Source of the DNA: Clostridia bacterium
Lineage (GTDB): Bacteria; Bacillota; Clostridia; Oscillospirales; Acutalibacteraceae
NCBI GenBank assembly: GCA_017441385.1
Contig: JAFRXY010000091.1
Span: 1-56,012 of the forward strand
Direction: 5' to 3'
DNA: 56,012 nt
Shown: positions 1 through 8,164 of the stretch, piece after piece
Position numbering within the stretch: the first letter of the stretch is position 1
Layout of the letters: the number at the start of each line of letters is the position of its first letter
Made by a program: the position numbers and the translations under genes
The notes under the pieces: model-generated
Databases searched by the model: none
What the model saw: only the letters and a program-made list of their open reading frames with translations
What the model was told of the DNA's origin: nothing

Positions 1-295
1 ACATCTTTTCCGAGATCAGCTTGGTGTCGAAGATATCGCTGAGTGAGACATGGTCGGTATTGAAGTACATATCCTTCGACGCGCTGTAAAGGGTGTAGCA
101 GTTTTCGCTCACCGTATCCAGCCTGACTTCATCGTAGTCGATGCGGCTCTCTCGGATATTGCCCTTCACCTTGTTCCACAGAATCTGATCCGCCGTGAGC
201 AGGTACATCGCCGCCATGAGCCGGGTGTCTTTCTTGTCTTTCTTCCGGATTGCTTTCTTGAAGGTTGACTTGTGCTGCTGGCTTTTGAATCTCAT
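1..295 (-). CDS. Partial conserved protein of accessory/mobile-element type (C-terminus outside window)
   Basis: The frame reads from ATG at 295 to the window edge without a stop and gives 98 residues beginning MRFKSQQHKS, then a basic stretch, MAAMYLLTADQILW, and a segment ending DIFDTKLISEK. AGGAGAG lies 10 bases before the ATG. I recall similar short proteins as common hypotheticals in clostridial integrative elements, but I cannot name a function. Upstream is a hairpin with a T-run in the same direction, which could act as a leader attenuator. The neighbouring tRNA genes fit an integration site. The reading frame is solid; the mobile-element assignment is inference. Confidence 0.6.
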   Translation of the reverse strand, partial: MRFKSQQHKSTFKKAIRKKDKKDTRLMAAMYLLTADQILWNKVKGNIRESRIDYDEVRLDTVSENCYTLYSASKDMYFNTDHVSLSDIFDTKLISEKM

Positions 296-331
296 TTGGT
301 AATCACTCTCCTAAAATTTTTATTAGCAAAC

Positions 332-395
332 AAAAAAAGCCGACGATTTTTCTGTTGGACGCAGAGCAAGCGTCCTTCTTCTAATCATCGGCTTT
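332..395 (-). terminator. Hairpin plus T-run in the leader of the partial gene
   Basis: AAAGCCGACGATT (336-348) can pair with AATCATCGGCTTT (383-395) with one mismatch, and GGACGC/GCGTCC forms a second stem inside. Read on the minus strand, the outer stem is followed by seven Ts, 37 bases before the start codon at 295. It is either a terminator of upstream transcription or an attenuator in the leader of the partial gene. Confidence 0.5.
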
Positions 396-473
396 GTTGC
401 TTATCTACAAAAAAGCGCACAGATTTTCTACCTGCACGCTTGATTGACTGAGTATTGAATTTTCTTGAAAAAA

Positions 474-577
474 GGGGGAAGCAAGGCTCAAAAAAGATGC
501 AACAGGGGTTCGAGTCCGTACAAGGCGCAAAATCAGCCAAATGCATCTACGGAAAAACCTTGCCGTCTTTCGCCCCC
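474..577 (-). other. Long nested inverted repeat, structured RNA or terminator candidate
   Basis: Three nested pairings close one structure: GGGGG 474-478 with CCCCC 573-577, GCAAGG 481-486 with CCTTGC 558-563, and GATGCA 496-501 with TGCATC 542-547. On the minus strand the outer stem runs into TTTTTTC, as an intrinsic terminator would. The inner loop holds GGTTCGAGTCCGT (507-519), which is the inverted copy of the T-arm of the tRNA-Val at 656-668. I do not recognise a known RNA family. The stretch 396-585 holds no convincing gene. Confidence 0.35.
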
Positions 578-587
578 TAAAACCACG

Positions 588-611
588 AAAAGCCCCTAAA
601 ATAGGGGCTTT
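588..611 (-). terminator. Terminator downstream of the tRNA pair
   Basis: AAGCCCCTA (590-598) and TAGGGGCTT (602-610) form a tight stem with a three-base loop. On the minus strand it is followed by TTTTCGTGGTTTT. It lies 33 bases past the 3' end of tRNA-Val and would end the tRNA transcript. Confidence 0.6.
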
Positions 612-643
612 ACGGGAGGTGCATCTTTTTTGTTCACCTATTC

Positions 644-720
644 TGGTGGACGCAAACGGACTCGAACCGCCGACCTCCTGCGTGTGAAGCAGGCGCTCTA
701 ACCAGCTGAGCTATGCGTCC
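644..720 (-). tRNA. tRNA-Val (anticodon CAC)
   Basis: The minus strand folds as a full cloverleaf. The acceptor arm GGACGCA pairs with TGCGTCC and is followed by an encoded ACCA. The D-arm is GCTC/GAGC. The anticodon stem CCTGC/GCAGG encloses the loop TTCACAC, whose middle triplet CAC reads GTG. The T-loop is TTCGAGT. It is five bases downstream of tRNA-Thr and shares its promoter. Confidence 0.9.
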
Positions 721-725
721 GGAAA

Positions 726-801
726 TGGAGCTGATGAGGGGACTTGAACCCCTGACCTGCTGATTACGAATCAGCTGCTCTACCAACTGAGCCACATCAG
801 C
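726..801 (-). tRNA. tRNA-Thr (anticodon CGT)
   Basis: The minus strand folds as a cloverleaf with acceptor GCTGATG/CATCAGC, an encoded CCA end, D-arm GCTC/GAGC, anticodon stem GCTGA/TCAGC around loop TTCGTAA (anticodon CGT, codon ACG), and T-stem AGGGG/CCCCT with loop TTCAAGT. It is the first gene of a two-tRNA unit. Confidence 0.92.
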
Positions 802-831
802 AAATTGACTTTGCAACTCCGAACGAATGGC

Positions 832-860
832 ATTATACCATACATTCGGAGTCGTGTCAA
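832..860 (-). promoter_or_regulatory. Consensus sigma-A promoter of the tRNA pair
   Basis: On the minus strand TTGACA (855-860) is followed after exactly 17 bases by TATAAT (832-837), both perfect consensus hexamers, about 30 bases ahead of tRNA-Thr. This is what is expected for a strongly expressed stable RNA. Confidence 0.85.
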
Positions 861-938
861 GGGGTTTATTCATTTTTTTCGATAAATTCGCCCCTTTTTA
901 TTTTGCGACTTTTTATTTTGCGTGCATCTGTCATTCTC

Positions 939-1742
939 TCAATACTGAATATTATCCGCAGGCGTTACCTTTTTAATCAGGTGCGTCTTGGGAAGATAGT
1001 AAAAGGTGTACTTCTTGCCGGAACTGAACGATTTGCGGCTTCCGCCGTATCTGAGCGTAATCATTTCGCCGCTGGTACCCTTTATCCGTATTACGGATTT
1101 TCCCGGGCCGGATAAAAAGCCTGTATAGGAAGACGTCTGCACTACAGTTGCCGTAATGGCGGAAAGTTCATTTTCTCTGACAGACATGTCGCTGATCCCC
1201 GGAACAGCCGCGGTGATCATAATAAGAGCCAGGAAGCCCAACAAGCCTGACGCAATCCACGCGAAACGGCGGCGAATTTTATGTCTGATAACGGAAAACA
1301 GAAATATCACTGCGGCAATTATCAGAAAGACCGATGCAATGGCAAAAAGATTGACAACGTACATAGTAAGAATATCAAACATCAAGCCAAATCCCGTTCC
1401 GATCAGCACCATACTGAAAAGCACGCCGGCTGCCGCAATAATGATCGGAGGCAAAACAAACGAGCCGACAGTCAAAAATCTGTTGTCGCTGAGCGTATTG
1501 CCTTCGGAATCAACTACCCGTGTACGGGTAAAAAAAATGAAATATTTCAGAATAAATATGGAAGAAGCCAGCGAAAGCAGCAGCCCCAATACCGTAATTG
1601 CCAGACCGGGATAAAACAGCATGCCGTTGCTGTCCTGAAAGATCACGCCCATGCTTTTTCCAAAGCAGATGATCCCTAAAAGCACAGCAAACAGCATCGT
1701 TCCGCTTATTACCAGCAGGCTTTTAAAAAGCTTGTTGAGCAT
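939..1742 (-). CDS. Polytopic membrane protein with a C-terminal outer domain, function unknown
   Basis: 267 residues, starting at ATG 1742 with AAGGA about a dozen bases upstream. The first ~185 residues contain five hydrophobic segments (about 8-28, 42-68, 92-118, 127-152 and 163-183). A basic loop, RHKIRRRF, lies before the last one. The remaining ~80 residues are a soluble, beta-rich segment with GKSVIRIKGTSG and KKYTFYYLPKTH, which resembles the small barrel domains often attached to such membrane proteins. I do not recognise a named family. It is monocistronic, with the tRNA promoter on its downstream side and the glnA leader upstream in the opposite direction. Confidence 0.7.
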   Translation of the reverse strand: MLNKLFKSLLVISGTMLFAVLLGIICFGKSMGVIFQDSNGMLFYPGLAITVLGLLLSLASSIFILKYFIFFTRTRVVDSEGNTLSDNRFLTVGSFVLPPIIIAAAGVLFSMVLIGTGFGLMFDILTMYVVNLFAIASVFLIIAAVIFLFSVIRHKIRRRFAWIASGLLGFLALIMITAAVPGISDMSVRENELSAITATVVQTSSYTGFLSGPGKSVIRIKGTSGEMITLRYGGSRKSFSSGKKYTFYYLPKTHLIKKVTPADNIQY

Positions 1743-1923
1743 TCTTATTTTTCAAATCCTTTCAGACGTTTCACAGAAAGCCGGATATATCATGGAACCG
1801 TCATTGAATTACAATTTATATTAACACATTATTAACGCTTTGTCAACAATAATTTTAATTTCTTTTAAAAATCATCATGAAATTCCCATTCATTCCCTAC
1901 AGGGATAAAATAGCCAATTCGTG

Positions 1924-1953
1924 TTGGCTATTCATCGTTCTATATGGTATAAT
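1924..1953 (+). promoter_or_regulatory. Probable glnA promoter
   Basis: TTGGCT (1924-1929), an 18-base spacer and TATAAT (1948-1953). It would produce a leader of over 300 bases before glnA. The leader 1960-2160 contains several short pairings, such as CCCTTTC with GAAAGGG near 2050-2080, but no coding frame I trust and no riboswitch class I recognise. Confidence 0.5.
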
Positions 1954-2168
1954 TGACTGTCAAACGCACAGGGAGCCTGTGTTTACCGACGCAGCTGAAA
2001 ACAGGCTGACACTTCCTGAGAGAATACGCCAACTCTACCGGGTCCGACCCTTTCAATCACGCACGCCGTTTAGAAAGGGGGATATGTGATTTGCTCCAAA
2101 AAAATACTGCTGTTGCCATTCTTTTGGTTGAATGGGCAGAATTTGCCTGATTTGTGATGAAGCAATTG

Positions 2169-2253
2169 ACAGAACGGCCCTGTTGTGATAGAATTAATTC
2201 ATGCTTTGGAGAACAATGGCGTTCGGGAAGGTTGTTTTTCCTGACGCCTTTTT
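2169..2253 (+). promoter_or_regulatory. ANTAR-type tandem hexaloop hairpins overlapping a terminator in the glnA leader
   Basis: Two small hairpins carry six-base loops of the same form. ACAG 2169-2172 pairs with CTGT (one bulged C) around AACGGC 2173-2178. GAAC 2211-2214 pairs with GTTC 2221-2224 around AATGGC 2215-2220. Both loops have A at position 1 and G at position 4, the hallmark of ANTAR antiterminator targets. The second hairpin overlaps the 5' half of a strong terminator (GGCGT 2218-2222 with ACGCC 2244-2248, extended by GGGAA/TTTCC, then TTTTTC), so the two folds exclude each other. An ANTAR-domain protein binding the hexaloops would allow read-through into glnA. The arrangement is seen; the regulator is inferred and not in this window. 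Confidence 0.65.
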
Positions 2254-2289
2254 CTCATTTGTAAAGCAATTACGGAGGTTGATTTGTTT

Positions 2290-3630
2290 ATGGCAAAGTA
2301 CACCAGAGAGGACATTGTCAGAATCGTCAAGGAGGAAGACGTAAAATTCATCCGTCTTCAGTTCACTGACACATTCGGCCACATGAAGAACGTAGCCATC
2401 ACTGTGAGCCAGCTGGAAAAATGCCTCGATAATCAGTGCATGTTCGACGGCTCGTCCATCGAAGGCTTCGTGCGTATCGAGGAATCAGACATGTACCTGC
2501 GTCCCGATCTCGATTCCTTCGTGATCTTCCCGTGGAGGCCGCAGAACGGCAAGGTTGCCAGATTCATCTGCGACGTATACAAGCCGGACGGCACTCCCTT
2601 TGAAGGCGATCCCAGATATGTTCTCAAGCGGGTTCTGAAGGAAGCCGAGGAAATGGGTTACACCGTAAACATCGGTCCCGAAGCCGAATTCTTCCTTTTC
2701 GATACAGACGAGCACGGCCACGCCACCACCAACAGCTACGACGAAGCCAGCTACTTTGACCTCGCTCCCACCGATATGGGCGAGGACTGCCGCCGCGATA
2801 TCTGCACAACCCTCGGCCAGATGGGCTTTGAGATAGAGGCTTCCCATCACGAGGTGGCTGAAGCCCAACACGAGGTTGACTTCAAATACGACGACGCTCT
2901 CACCACCGCCGACAACATCATGACCTTCAAGCTGACGGTCAAGGCAGTCGCCTACCGTCACGGACTTTACGCGACCTTCATGCCTAAGCCGCGCTACGGT
3001 GTATGCGGTTCCGGAATGCATACCAATATATCCCTCTGTTCCCTCGACGGAAAGAACGCCTTCTGTGATCCTGACGATCCCAACGGACTGGGGCTTTCGG
3101 AAGTCGCCTACAACTTCATCGCCGGACTGATGAAGCACGTGAAGGGCATGGCCGCCATCACCAATCCTCTGGTCAATTCCTACAAGCGCCTTGTTCCCGG
3201 CTTTGAAGCCCCCTGCTACATCGCCTGGTCGGCGAGCAACCGTTCCGCCCTTATCCGGATTCCCGCCTCCAGAGGCGCCGGCACCCGCGTGGAACTTCGC
3301 AATCCCGACCCTGCCTGCAACCCCTACCTTGAACTGGCGGTCTGTATCGCGGCGGGTCTTGACGGTATCAGGAACAAAATGACCCCCGTCGATCAGATCA
3401 GCGACGACATTTACGCCATGACCAAGAAGGACAGAAAGGCCGTCGGAATCGAAAGCCTTCCCGGCAATCTGAAAGAAGCCCTTGAAGCCCTTGAAGCAGA
3501 CGAATATATCGTCGGCGTGCTGGGTGAACATGTCTACAAGAGCTATGTCGCCGGCAAGAAGGAAGAATGGAACAGCTTCCGCACTGCCGTCACCGAATGG
3601 GAAATAGACAGATACCTTTCTATATATTAA
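2290..3630 (+). CDS. glnA: Glutamine synthetase, type I
   Basis: Catalyses ATP-dependent amidation of glutamate to glutamine, the main ammonium assimilation step, as a cytoplasmic dodecamer. The 446-residue length fits the GSI-alpha class of Gram-positives. Visible landmarks are FDGSSIEGF and [10 protein letters not shown] in the N-terminal beta-grasp part, [10 protein letters not shown], the ATP-site motif [31 protein letters not shown], and the active-site loop [14 protein letters not shown] followed by [19 protein letters not shown] at 2274-2278 is 11 bases before ATG 2290; a TTG at 2284 is an in-frame alternative at better spacing. Expression is probably set by the leader hairpins at 2169-2253. 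purC follows after 48 bases. Confidence 0.96.
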   Translation: MAKYTREDIVRIVKEEDVKFIRLQFTDTFGHMKNVAITVSQLEKCLDNQCMFDGSSIEGFVRIEESDMYLRPDLDSFVIFPWRPQNGKVARFICDVYKPDGTPFEGDPRYVLKRVLKEAEEMGYTVNIGPEAEFFLFDTDEHGHATTNSYDEASYFDLAPTDMGEDCRRDICTTLGQMGFEIEASHHEVAEAQHEVDFKYDDALTTADNIMTFKLTVKAVAYRHGLYATFMPKPRYGVCGSGMHTNISLCSLDGKNAFCDPDDPNGLGLSEVAYNFIAGLMKHVKGMAAITNPLVNSYKRLVPGFEAPCYIAWSASNRSALIRIPASRGAGTRVELRNPDPACNPYLELAVCIAAGLDGIRNKMTPVDQISDDIYAMTKKDRKAVGIESLPGNLKEALEALEADEYIVGVLGEHVYKSYVAGKKEEWNSFRTAVTEWEIDRYLSIY

Positions 3631-3678
3631 GAGTTTCTGATTTTCATAAACATCAAAGACAAAGGAGAGTAAAAAATT

Positions 3679-4386
3679 ATGGAAAAGAAAGAACAGCTTT
3701 ACGAAGGCAAGGCAAAGAAGGTCTTTGCTACCGAAGATCCCGATTACTGCATCGTTTCCTACAAGGACGACGCCACCGCATTCAACGGCGAGAAGAAGGG
3801 TACCATTGCCGGCAAGGGCGTGGTGAACAACAGAATGTCCAACATGCTCTGCAAGCTGCTGGAGCAGAAGGGCGTCACAAACCATTATGTCGAGGAACTG
3901 AACGACCGAGAAACTCTCGTCAAGAAAGTGCAGATCGTACCGCTTGAAGTCATCATCAGGAACACCGCCGCAGGCAGTTTCTCCAAGCGCTTCGGCGTTG
4001 CGGAAGGTACAAAGCTCAACTGTCCCACACTGGAATACTGCCTGAAGGACGACGCGCTGGGCGATCCCATGATCAACGACAGCCAGATTCTCGCTATCGG
4101 CGCGGCCACGCAGGAAGAGCTTGACAAGATCGCGGCCATGGCTTACAAAGTGAATGAAGTTCTCATTGAATTCTTCAAGACCATCGGCATCGAGCTGATC
4201 GACTTCAAGATCGAGTTCGGCAGATTCCACGGCGACATCATTCTCGCCGACGAGATTTCACCCGACACCTGCCGCCTCTGGGACGTCGAAACCCACCAGA
4301 AACTCGACAAGGACAGATTCAGACGCGATATGGGCGGCGTGGAAGAAGCCTATGCGGAGGTTTTCAAAAGACTGAATCTCAACTGA
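3679..4386 (+). CDS. purC: Phosphoribosylaminoimidazole-succinocarboxamide synthase (SAICAR synthetase)
   Basis: Joins CAIR and aspartate with ATP in de novo purine synthesis. The 235-residue length is typical of the bacterial enzyme. Recognisable segments are [10 protein letters not shown] at the N-terminus, the nucleotide-site stretch [29 protein letters not shown], the aspartate/CAIR region [11 protein letters not shown], and [14 protein letters not shown] near the end. AAAGGAGAG precedes the ATG. It follows glnA closely with no terminator between them, so it may be co-transcribed with glnA, linking purine and glutamine supply. A strong terminator follows. Confidence 0.96.
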   Translation: MEKKEQLYEGKAKKVFATEDPDYCIVSYKDDATAFNGEKKGTIAGKGVVNNRMSNMLCKLLEQKGVTNHYVEELNDRETLVKKVQIVPLEVIIRNTAAGSFSKRFGVAEGTKLNCPTLEYCLKDDALGDPMINDSQILAIGAATQEELDKIAAMAYKVNEVLIEFFKTIGIELIDFKIEFGRFHGDIILADEISPDTCRLWDVETHQKLDKDRFRRDMGGVEEAYAEVFKRLNLN

Positions 4387-4421
4387 ATGCTGTCATTCAG
4401 CGGCATTATCCTGAAATCAGC

Positions 4422-4463
4422 AAAAAGTGTACGGCGGCCTTTTTCGGACGCGGTACACTTTTT
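4422..4463 (+). terminator. Terminator of glnA-purC
   Basis: AAAAAGTGTAC (4422-4432) and GTACACTTTTT (4453-4463) form a perfect 11-base stem ending in a T-run, 36 bases after the purC stop. Confidence 0.85.
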
Positions 4464-4482
4464 CTTTATCAATTATTTGCAC

Positions 4483-4518
4483 AAAAAAATGTGAGCGCCA
4501 GTCCCGAAGAACTGACGC
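4483..4518 (-). terminator. Terminator of the HD-GYP gene
   Basis: On the minus strand GCGTCAGTTC (4509-4518) pairs with GGACTGGCGC (4495-4504) across a TTCG tetraloop, and seven Ts follow (4483-4489). It lies about 30 bases past the stop of the HD-GYP gene. Confidence 0.85.
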
Positions 4519-4550
4519 CCAGCTTTAAAGAAAGGAATCGATGGAAAAGT

Positions 4551-6425
4551 CTAGATGGAAATAGGTGTGACAATGGCGGGATCGACATTGATCTTGGGCA
4601 GCGCCTTACGTCTCTGCGCTTCCTGATCATTGATCTTGTCATTTTCCGCAGTCGCTATCTGTGAATCGGCGGACAGGAGATTTTCTTCGTCGCTGTCGTC
4701 ATCCGGGAACTGATCCCTGATCTTGAGCATCTCGACGTAGCACTTCTTGAATGCCTCAACCGCCGAAGGATCGAACTGCCTGCCGCTCTGGGAGGTAATT
4801 TCCTCATACACCTTCTGTGCCGGCCATGGCGCCTTATAGCTTCTGCGGCTGAGCAGAGCGTCAAAAACGTCGCAAACCGAAACATATCTCGCGAATTTGT
4901 CTATATCTTCGCCCGAAACACCGAGGTATCCTGTGCCGTCCCAGCGCTCGTGATGGTGAAGGATAATATGCCGCGCCATCTCCATAACCTCGCCGGGTGC
5001 GTTGCCTATGATATCTCTGCCGTAGATGACGTGCTTCTTCATCACGCCGAATTCCTCGGCTGTCAGTCTGCCGGGCTTTTCTATGATTTCCTTGGGAATC
5101 ATCAGCTTGCCAATGTCATGAAGCATGGCGGCAATGCGGAATGTTTCAAGCTGCTCCGCGGTATCGCAGACATATTTGCCCATCACTCTGGCATATTCTG
5201 AAACGCGGCGGATATGCTGACCCGTTTCCTGAGAAGAATTTTCCGAAACGACAGCGAGCGAATAGGCCAGCTGCTCCTGTGTGCGGAACATGTCGAATGT
5301 CAGCATGGTGTTGTTGATGATACTGGTAGTGCTGTAGGTGTAGATATTCAGCACTTCCTTCATGCTGTAGTCGTCGGATTCTACATCCTGCCTGAACGAG
5401 GCAAAGCCCATCAGCTTTCCCTTGTCGTAAAAACGGATATTGACAAATCCTTCTCTCTCCTCGGAATAGCTGGTAGCGCCTTCAATATACTTACTGAGTC
5501 TGAATCGGGCATTATTGAATTCAAAACCGATATCATCGCCGAGGTCACGGCAGATATTGTTGGGATTGCCGTCGCTGTCAACGGTGTAGAAATGATCTCC
5601 GTCAAGCACCCCGACTGTACCGACCGGTTTCTTTTCGGGGGAAAGCATAAGGGTAAGCAGTTCTCCGAGGTTTAGCACCATACGTTCCGCCAGCACACTC
5701 ATGTCGCGTGTTCCCATCAATCCCTGTGTTTGACTCATGACCATCTGAATGCCGTTTGTCATTCTTCCGATTTCGTTGGAATTGTCAATGACGTTGGTCA
5801 GCATCTTGGACGCCTTTCTGGCAACCTGACGGGCAATGAAGGCAATGGGAAGAAAAACAATAATCCTCGGAAGCGCACCGTACAGCATGGCGGCCTTGAC
5901 GGTTCTGAGCGGGTCATCGCCCAGAAGCAGTAACGTCGCCGCAAGATAATGACCCAGCACGATCGCCGGAACGGTGGTGAAAATCGCGAAATGAACCAGC
6001 TTTTTATCAAAATAGATGATACTTGACACAAGAGGGAACAGCCAGAGCATCATTACATGGTATGACAATACCGAATAGAGCATGACCACGACAATAAGAA
6101 TATCCGTGATCATAAAGTATTTGACCCATTCGCCCTTGCATTTTAGCAAATAAGAGATGACAAACGGAATAAAGAAAAGGATGGTCGAAGCGATACAGAC
6201 GATCCTCATGATCACAGGCGCGATACGGAACACGCCCGATTCGTTAAGAATCAGACAGAACATAACAAGGAATCCGGCAAAAAGACATATCTTGCCGTAC
6301 AGTTTGTTTGCCCTTTCTTCGTTGTTATTCAGAAAATCAGCCTGCGACAGATTGATATTGAGCGTCCCGTGAACTTTTTTCTTTTTGTTTTTCTTTTTCA
6401 GGGTATCTTTATTATCATTTTTCAT
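4551..6425 (-). CDS. Membrane-bound HD-GYP domain protein, likely cyclic-di-GMP phosphodiesterase
   Basis: 624 residues from ATG 6425, which has GGGAGG 12 bases upstream. An in-frame ATG at 6482 exists, but the promoter at 6491-6518 would start transcription at about that codon, so it is unlikely. A Lys-rich head (~KKKNKKKK) is followed by about six membrane segments (residues 45-200), a sensor-like middle region, and an HD-GYP domain from ~390. The metal motif LHDIGK is at ~435, and HHHERWDGTGY at ~490. HD-GYP proteins hydrolyse c-di-GMP or related dinucleotides. The signature reads GTGYLGVSG where GYP.GL is usual, so the Pro is Leu and one residue is missing. Substrate specificity is therefore uncertain. 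Confidence 0.85.
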   Translation of the reverse strand: MKNDNKDTLKKKNKKKKVHGTLNINLSQADFLNNNEERANKLYGKICLFAGFLVMFCLILNESGVFRIAPVIMRIVCIASTILFFIPFVISYLLKCKGEWVKYFMITDILIVVVMLYSVLSYHVMMLWLFPLVSSIIYFDKKLVHFAIFTTVPAIVLGHYLAATLLLLGDDPLRTVKAAMLYGALPRIIVFLPIAFIARQVARKASKMLTNVIDNSNEIGRMTNGIQMVMSQTQGLMGTRDMSVLAERMVLNLGELLTLMLSPEKKPVGTVGVLDGDHFYTVDSDGNPNNICRDLGDDIGFEFNNARFRLSKYIEGATSYSEEREGFVNIRFYDKGKLMGFASFRQDVESDDYSMKEVLNIYTYSTTSIINNTMLTFDMFRTQEQLAYSLAVVSENSSQETGQHIRRVSEYARVMGKYVCDTAEQLETFRIAAMLHDIGKLMIPKEIIEKPGRLTAEEFGVMKKHVIYGRDIIGNAPGEVMEMARHIILHHHERWDGTGYLGVSGEDIDKFARYVSVCDVFDALLSRRSYKAPWPAQKVYEEITSQSGRQFDPSAVEAFKKCYVEMLKIRDQFPDDDSDEENLLSADSQIATAENDKINDQEAQRRKALPKINVDPAIVTPISI

Positions 6426-6490
6426 TGCCGGATAAAGCCTCCCGTTAAAAAAATCGTTGACTATCGGTTCTGATTCAACCATTTAAATAA

Positions 6491-6518
6491 ATTATATCAT
6501 ATATTCATTAAATTGCAA
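6491..6518 (-). promoter_or_regulatory. Promoter of the HD-GYP gene
   Basis: On the minus strand TTGCAA (6513-6518), a 16-base spacer and TATAAT (6491-6496). The expected start near 6484 supports translation from ATG 6425, not 6482. Confidence 0.65.
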
Positions 6519-6659
6519 CCTGTTTTTAATTTTTTTGAAAAAAAAATTTGAATTTAACTATTATTTTAGTGTAAAACGCAATAATTTTTTTATTGAATAT
6601 TGACAATGTCAGAAAATAGCTATATTATATCTTCCATCAATAGTCAGGAGTGTTTGAAG

Positions 6660-7238
6660 ATGAAGAAGCTGGCAACCGTGTTTTTTTCACTTGCAATCGT
6701 TTTAACGTCAGTCGTAACCGGCTGCAAGGCCGATAACAGTTCGTCCGTTTCTCCCGGCGACGCCCTCCCCTCTTCGGTCGTTGAAGTCAGCCGCATTGAC
6801 GTGACCGACGAGATCGGCATCTGTTTTGATCACGAGAAAAACGACGAGATTTTTATTCTGGAATATAAGTGGTACGGTGAGGAATTCGTTTCCGACGACA
6901 GTCTCAACAAGACCATGCTCGACCACTACGCGCCGAGACTGCACCACGCTCCCCGGGTTGATCAGGATACCGTCATCTCCGTGGTGTTTGAACCGTCCGA
7001 AAAGCTGCCGTCGGCCATAAACCTGACACAGTACGGCAACACGGTACGATCCGATTCCGGTCTTCCCTATGACACCATCGCCATCGAACTGGTAAATGAA
7101 GATGAAGATCCTTTTGCCTATTCTTTTCATCTTGATTACAGAAATCTCAAAATGTACTATTATCTGCTGGAATGTCAGTGGGAAAACGGTAACATGATCA
7201 AGATAGCGTTCGCGGTGGAAAAGCCCAAAAACCAATAG
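6660..7238 (+). CDS. Lipoprotein of unknown function
   Basis: 192 residues from ATG 6660, with AGGAG ten bases before. The N-terminus is a type II signal peptide: MKKLATVFFSLAIVLTSVV followed by TGC, with lipidation expected on Cys22. A Ser-rich tether leads to a ~160-residue globular part with acidic and aromatic residues (EKNDEIFILEYKWYGEEF, FHLDYRNLKMYYYLLECQW). I do not recognise the family. The surrounding 6483-6659 and 7239-7450 are AT-rich and hold only promoters and short poly-A/T tracts. Confidence 0.75.
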   Translation: MKKLATVFFSLAIVLTSVVTGCKADNSSSVSPGDALPSSVVEVSRIDVTDEIGICFDHEKNDEIFILEYKWYGEEFVSDDSLNKTMLDHYAPRLHHAPRVDQDTVISVVFEPSEKLPSAINLTQYGNTVRSDSGLPYDTIAIELVNEDEDPFAYSFHLDYRNLKMYYYLLECQWENGNMIKIAFAVEKPKNQ

Positions 7239-7333
7239 CCGGAGTGCCGCAGCGGATATCATTCATCAGATATATTTTTAAATTTTTAAAGTTTTTAACA
7301 TTTTAAAAAAAAACATATTTTTAAAAATTATAC

Positions 7334-7362
7334 TTGACTGATTCATGCGGAAATGATAACAT
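7334..7362 (+). promoter_or_regulatory. Promoter ahead of the 7451 gene cluster
   Basis: TTGACT (7334-7339), a 17-base spacer and TAACAT (7357-7362), about 90 bases before the gene at 7451. A short GGGCTTTTTTAAGCC palindrome follows at 7374-7388. Confidence 0.5.
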
Positions 7363-7450
7363 TTATTTATCGGGCTTTTTTAAGCCGACAATACAGGGGC
7401 GTCTGTAACCAGCCCGCTCTGTCTTTACATTCAGATGAAGGAGATTGTTT

Positions 7451-8164
7451 ATGGAAAATCAAAACATTTCGGGTAAGAAAAAGGCCGGAGGAATTATACT
7501 TGATATTCTCACCATCGGCTTGCTTTTCGCCTCATTTGCGGCTCTGTTCTATTCAGGTTTTATCATTCAGAGCGATTCGTTTCCGCTCGGCGCGCTTTGT
7601 GCCATTACAGCCGTCGGACTTCTGCTGCTTTTCCTGATCGGAGCCGTATCGTGTCTGTCTTCGAAAGTGAAAAACGACTCTCTGACTGCCGGCTTTCTCG
7701 CATTCTCGGCGGTTCAGCTCGTTGCGCTCATCGTAAACCTCGCGCTGCTGCTTGGCATTATGGTCAAGCTTTTCAGCGTTTCCGGGCTTCCGGCCAGAAT
7801 TACATATATAGTCACAACCGCAGTCGTTCTGATCGGATACGTTGCAAGCATCTTCTATTTCTCCGACGGCACAGTCGGTGAAATTTCCGAGGAAGACAAG
7901 GAAGACGACCAAGACGACGAAAACGAAGAAGCTGACGATGAAGACGATGAAGCCGATGAGGCCGCCGACGAAACCGATGAAACTGCCGATGAAGCCGATA
8001 AAGCTGACGATGAAGCAGAAGAAGTCGAGGAAATCGGGGAAGTCGGGGAAGTCGAGGAAATCGGGGAAGTCGGGGAAGTCGGGGAAGCAGAAGAAACCGG
8101 TGAGGCGGAAGAAATTGAAGAACCCGACGAGGCAGAAAGCACAGAAAAAACCGAAAGCATGTAA
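7451..8164 (+). CDS. Four-helix membrane protein with a long acidic low-complexity tail
   Basis: 237 residues from ATG 7451, with GAAGGAG eight bases upstream. Residues ~13-135 form four hydrophobic segments. From ~140 to the end the protein is almost only Glu, Asp, Ala, Val, Gly and Ile, in short runs such as EVGEVEEIGEVGEVGEAEE, and the DNA is correspondingly repetitive. A negatively charged cytoplasmic tail could bind cations or basic partners, but nothing identifies a function. It is followed after 41 bases by the lipoprotein at 8206 and then by the DUF1015 gene, so the three are likely co-transcribed. Confidence 0.75.
   Translation: MENQNISGKKKAGGIILDILTIGLLFASFAALFYSGFIIQSDSFPLGALCAITAVGLLLLFLIGAVSCLSSKVKNDSLTAGFLAFSAVQLVALIVNLALLLGIMVKLFSVSGLPARITYIVTTAVVLIGYVASIFYFSDGTVGEISEEDKEDDQDDENEEADDEDDEADEAADETDETADEADKADDEAEEVEEIGEVGEVEEIGEVGEVGEAEETGEAEEIEEPDEAESTEKTESM

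Noticed and set aside
474-577. tmRNA, SRP RNA or 6S RNA
   Set aside because: Length and conserved loops do not match. The tRNA-like T-loop has only two stem pairs.
634-873. 79-residue minus-strand frame containing GRIAQLVRAPASHAGGRRFES
   Set aside because: It is the translation of the two tRNA genes, a well-known false gene pattern.
1960-2090. Glutamine, TPP, THF or cyclic-di-GMP riboswitch in the glnA leader
   Set aside because: None of the conserved cores of these classes is present. Only generic short pairings are seen.
2485-4230. 581-residue minus-strand frame
   Set aside because: It lies antisense across glnA and purC, which are unmistakable. Low-complexity Gly/Val/His composition and no ribosome site.
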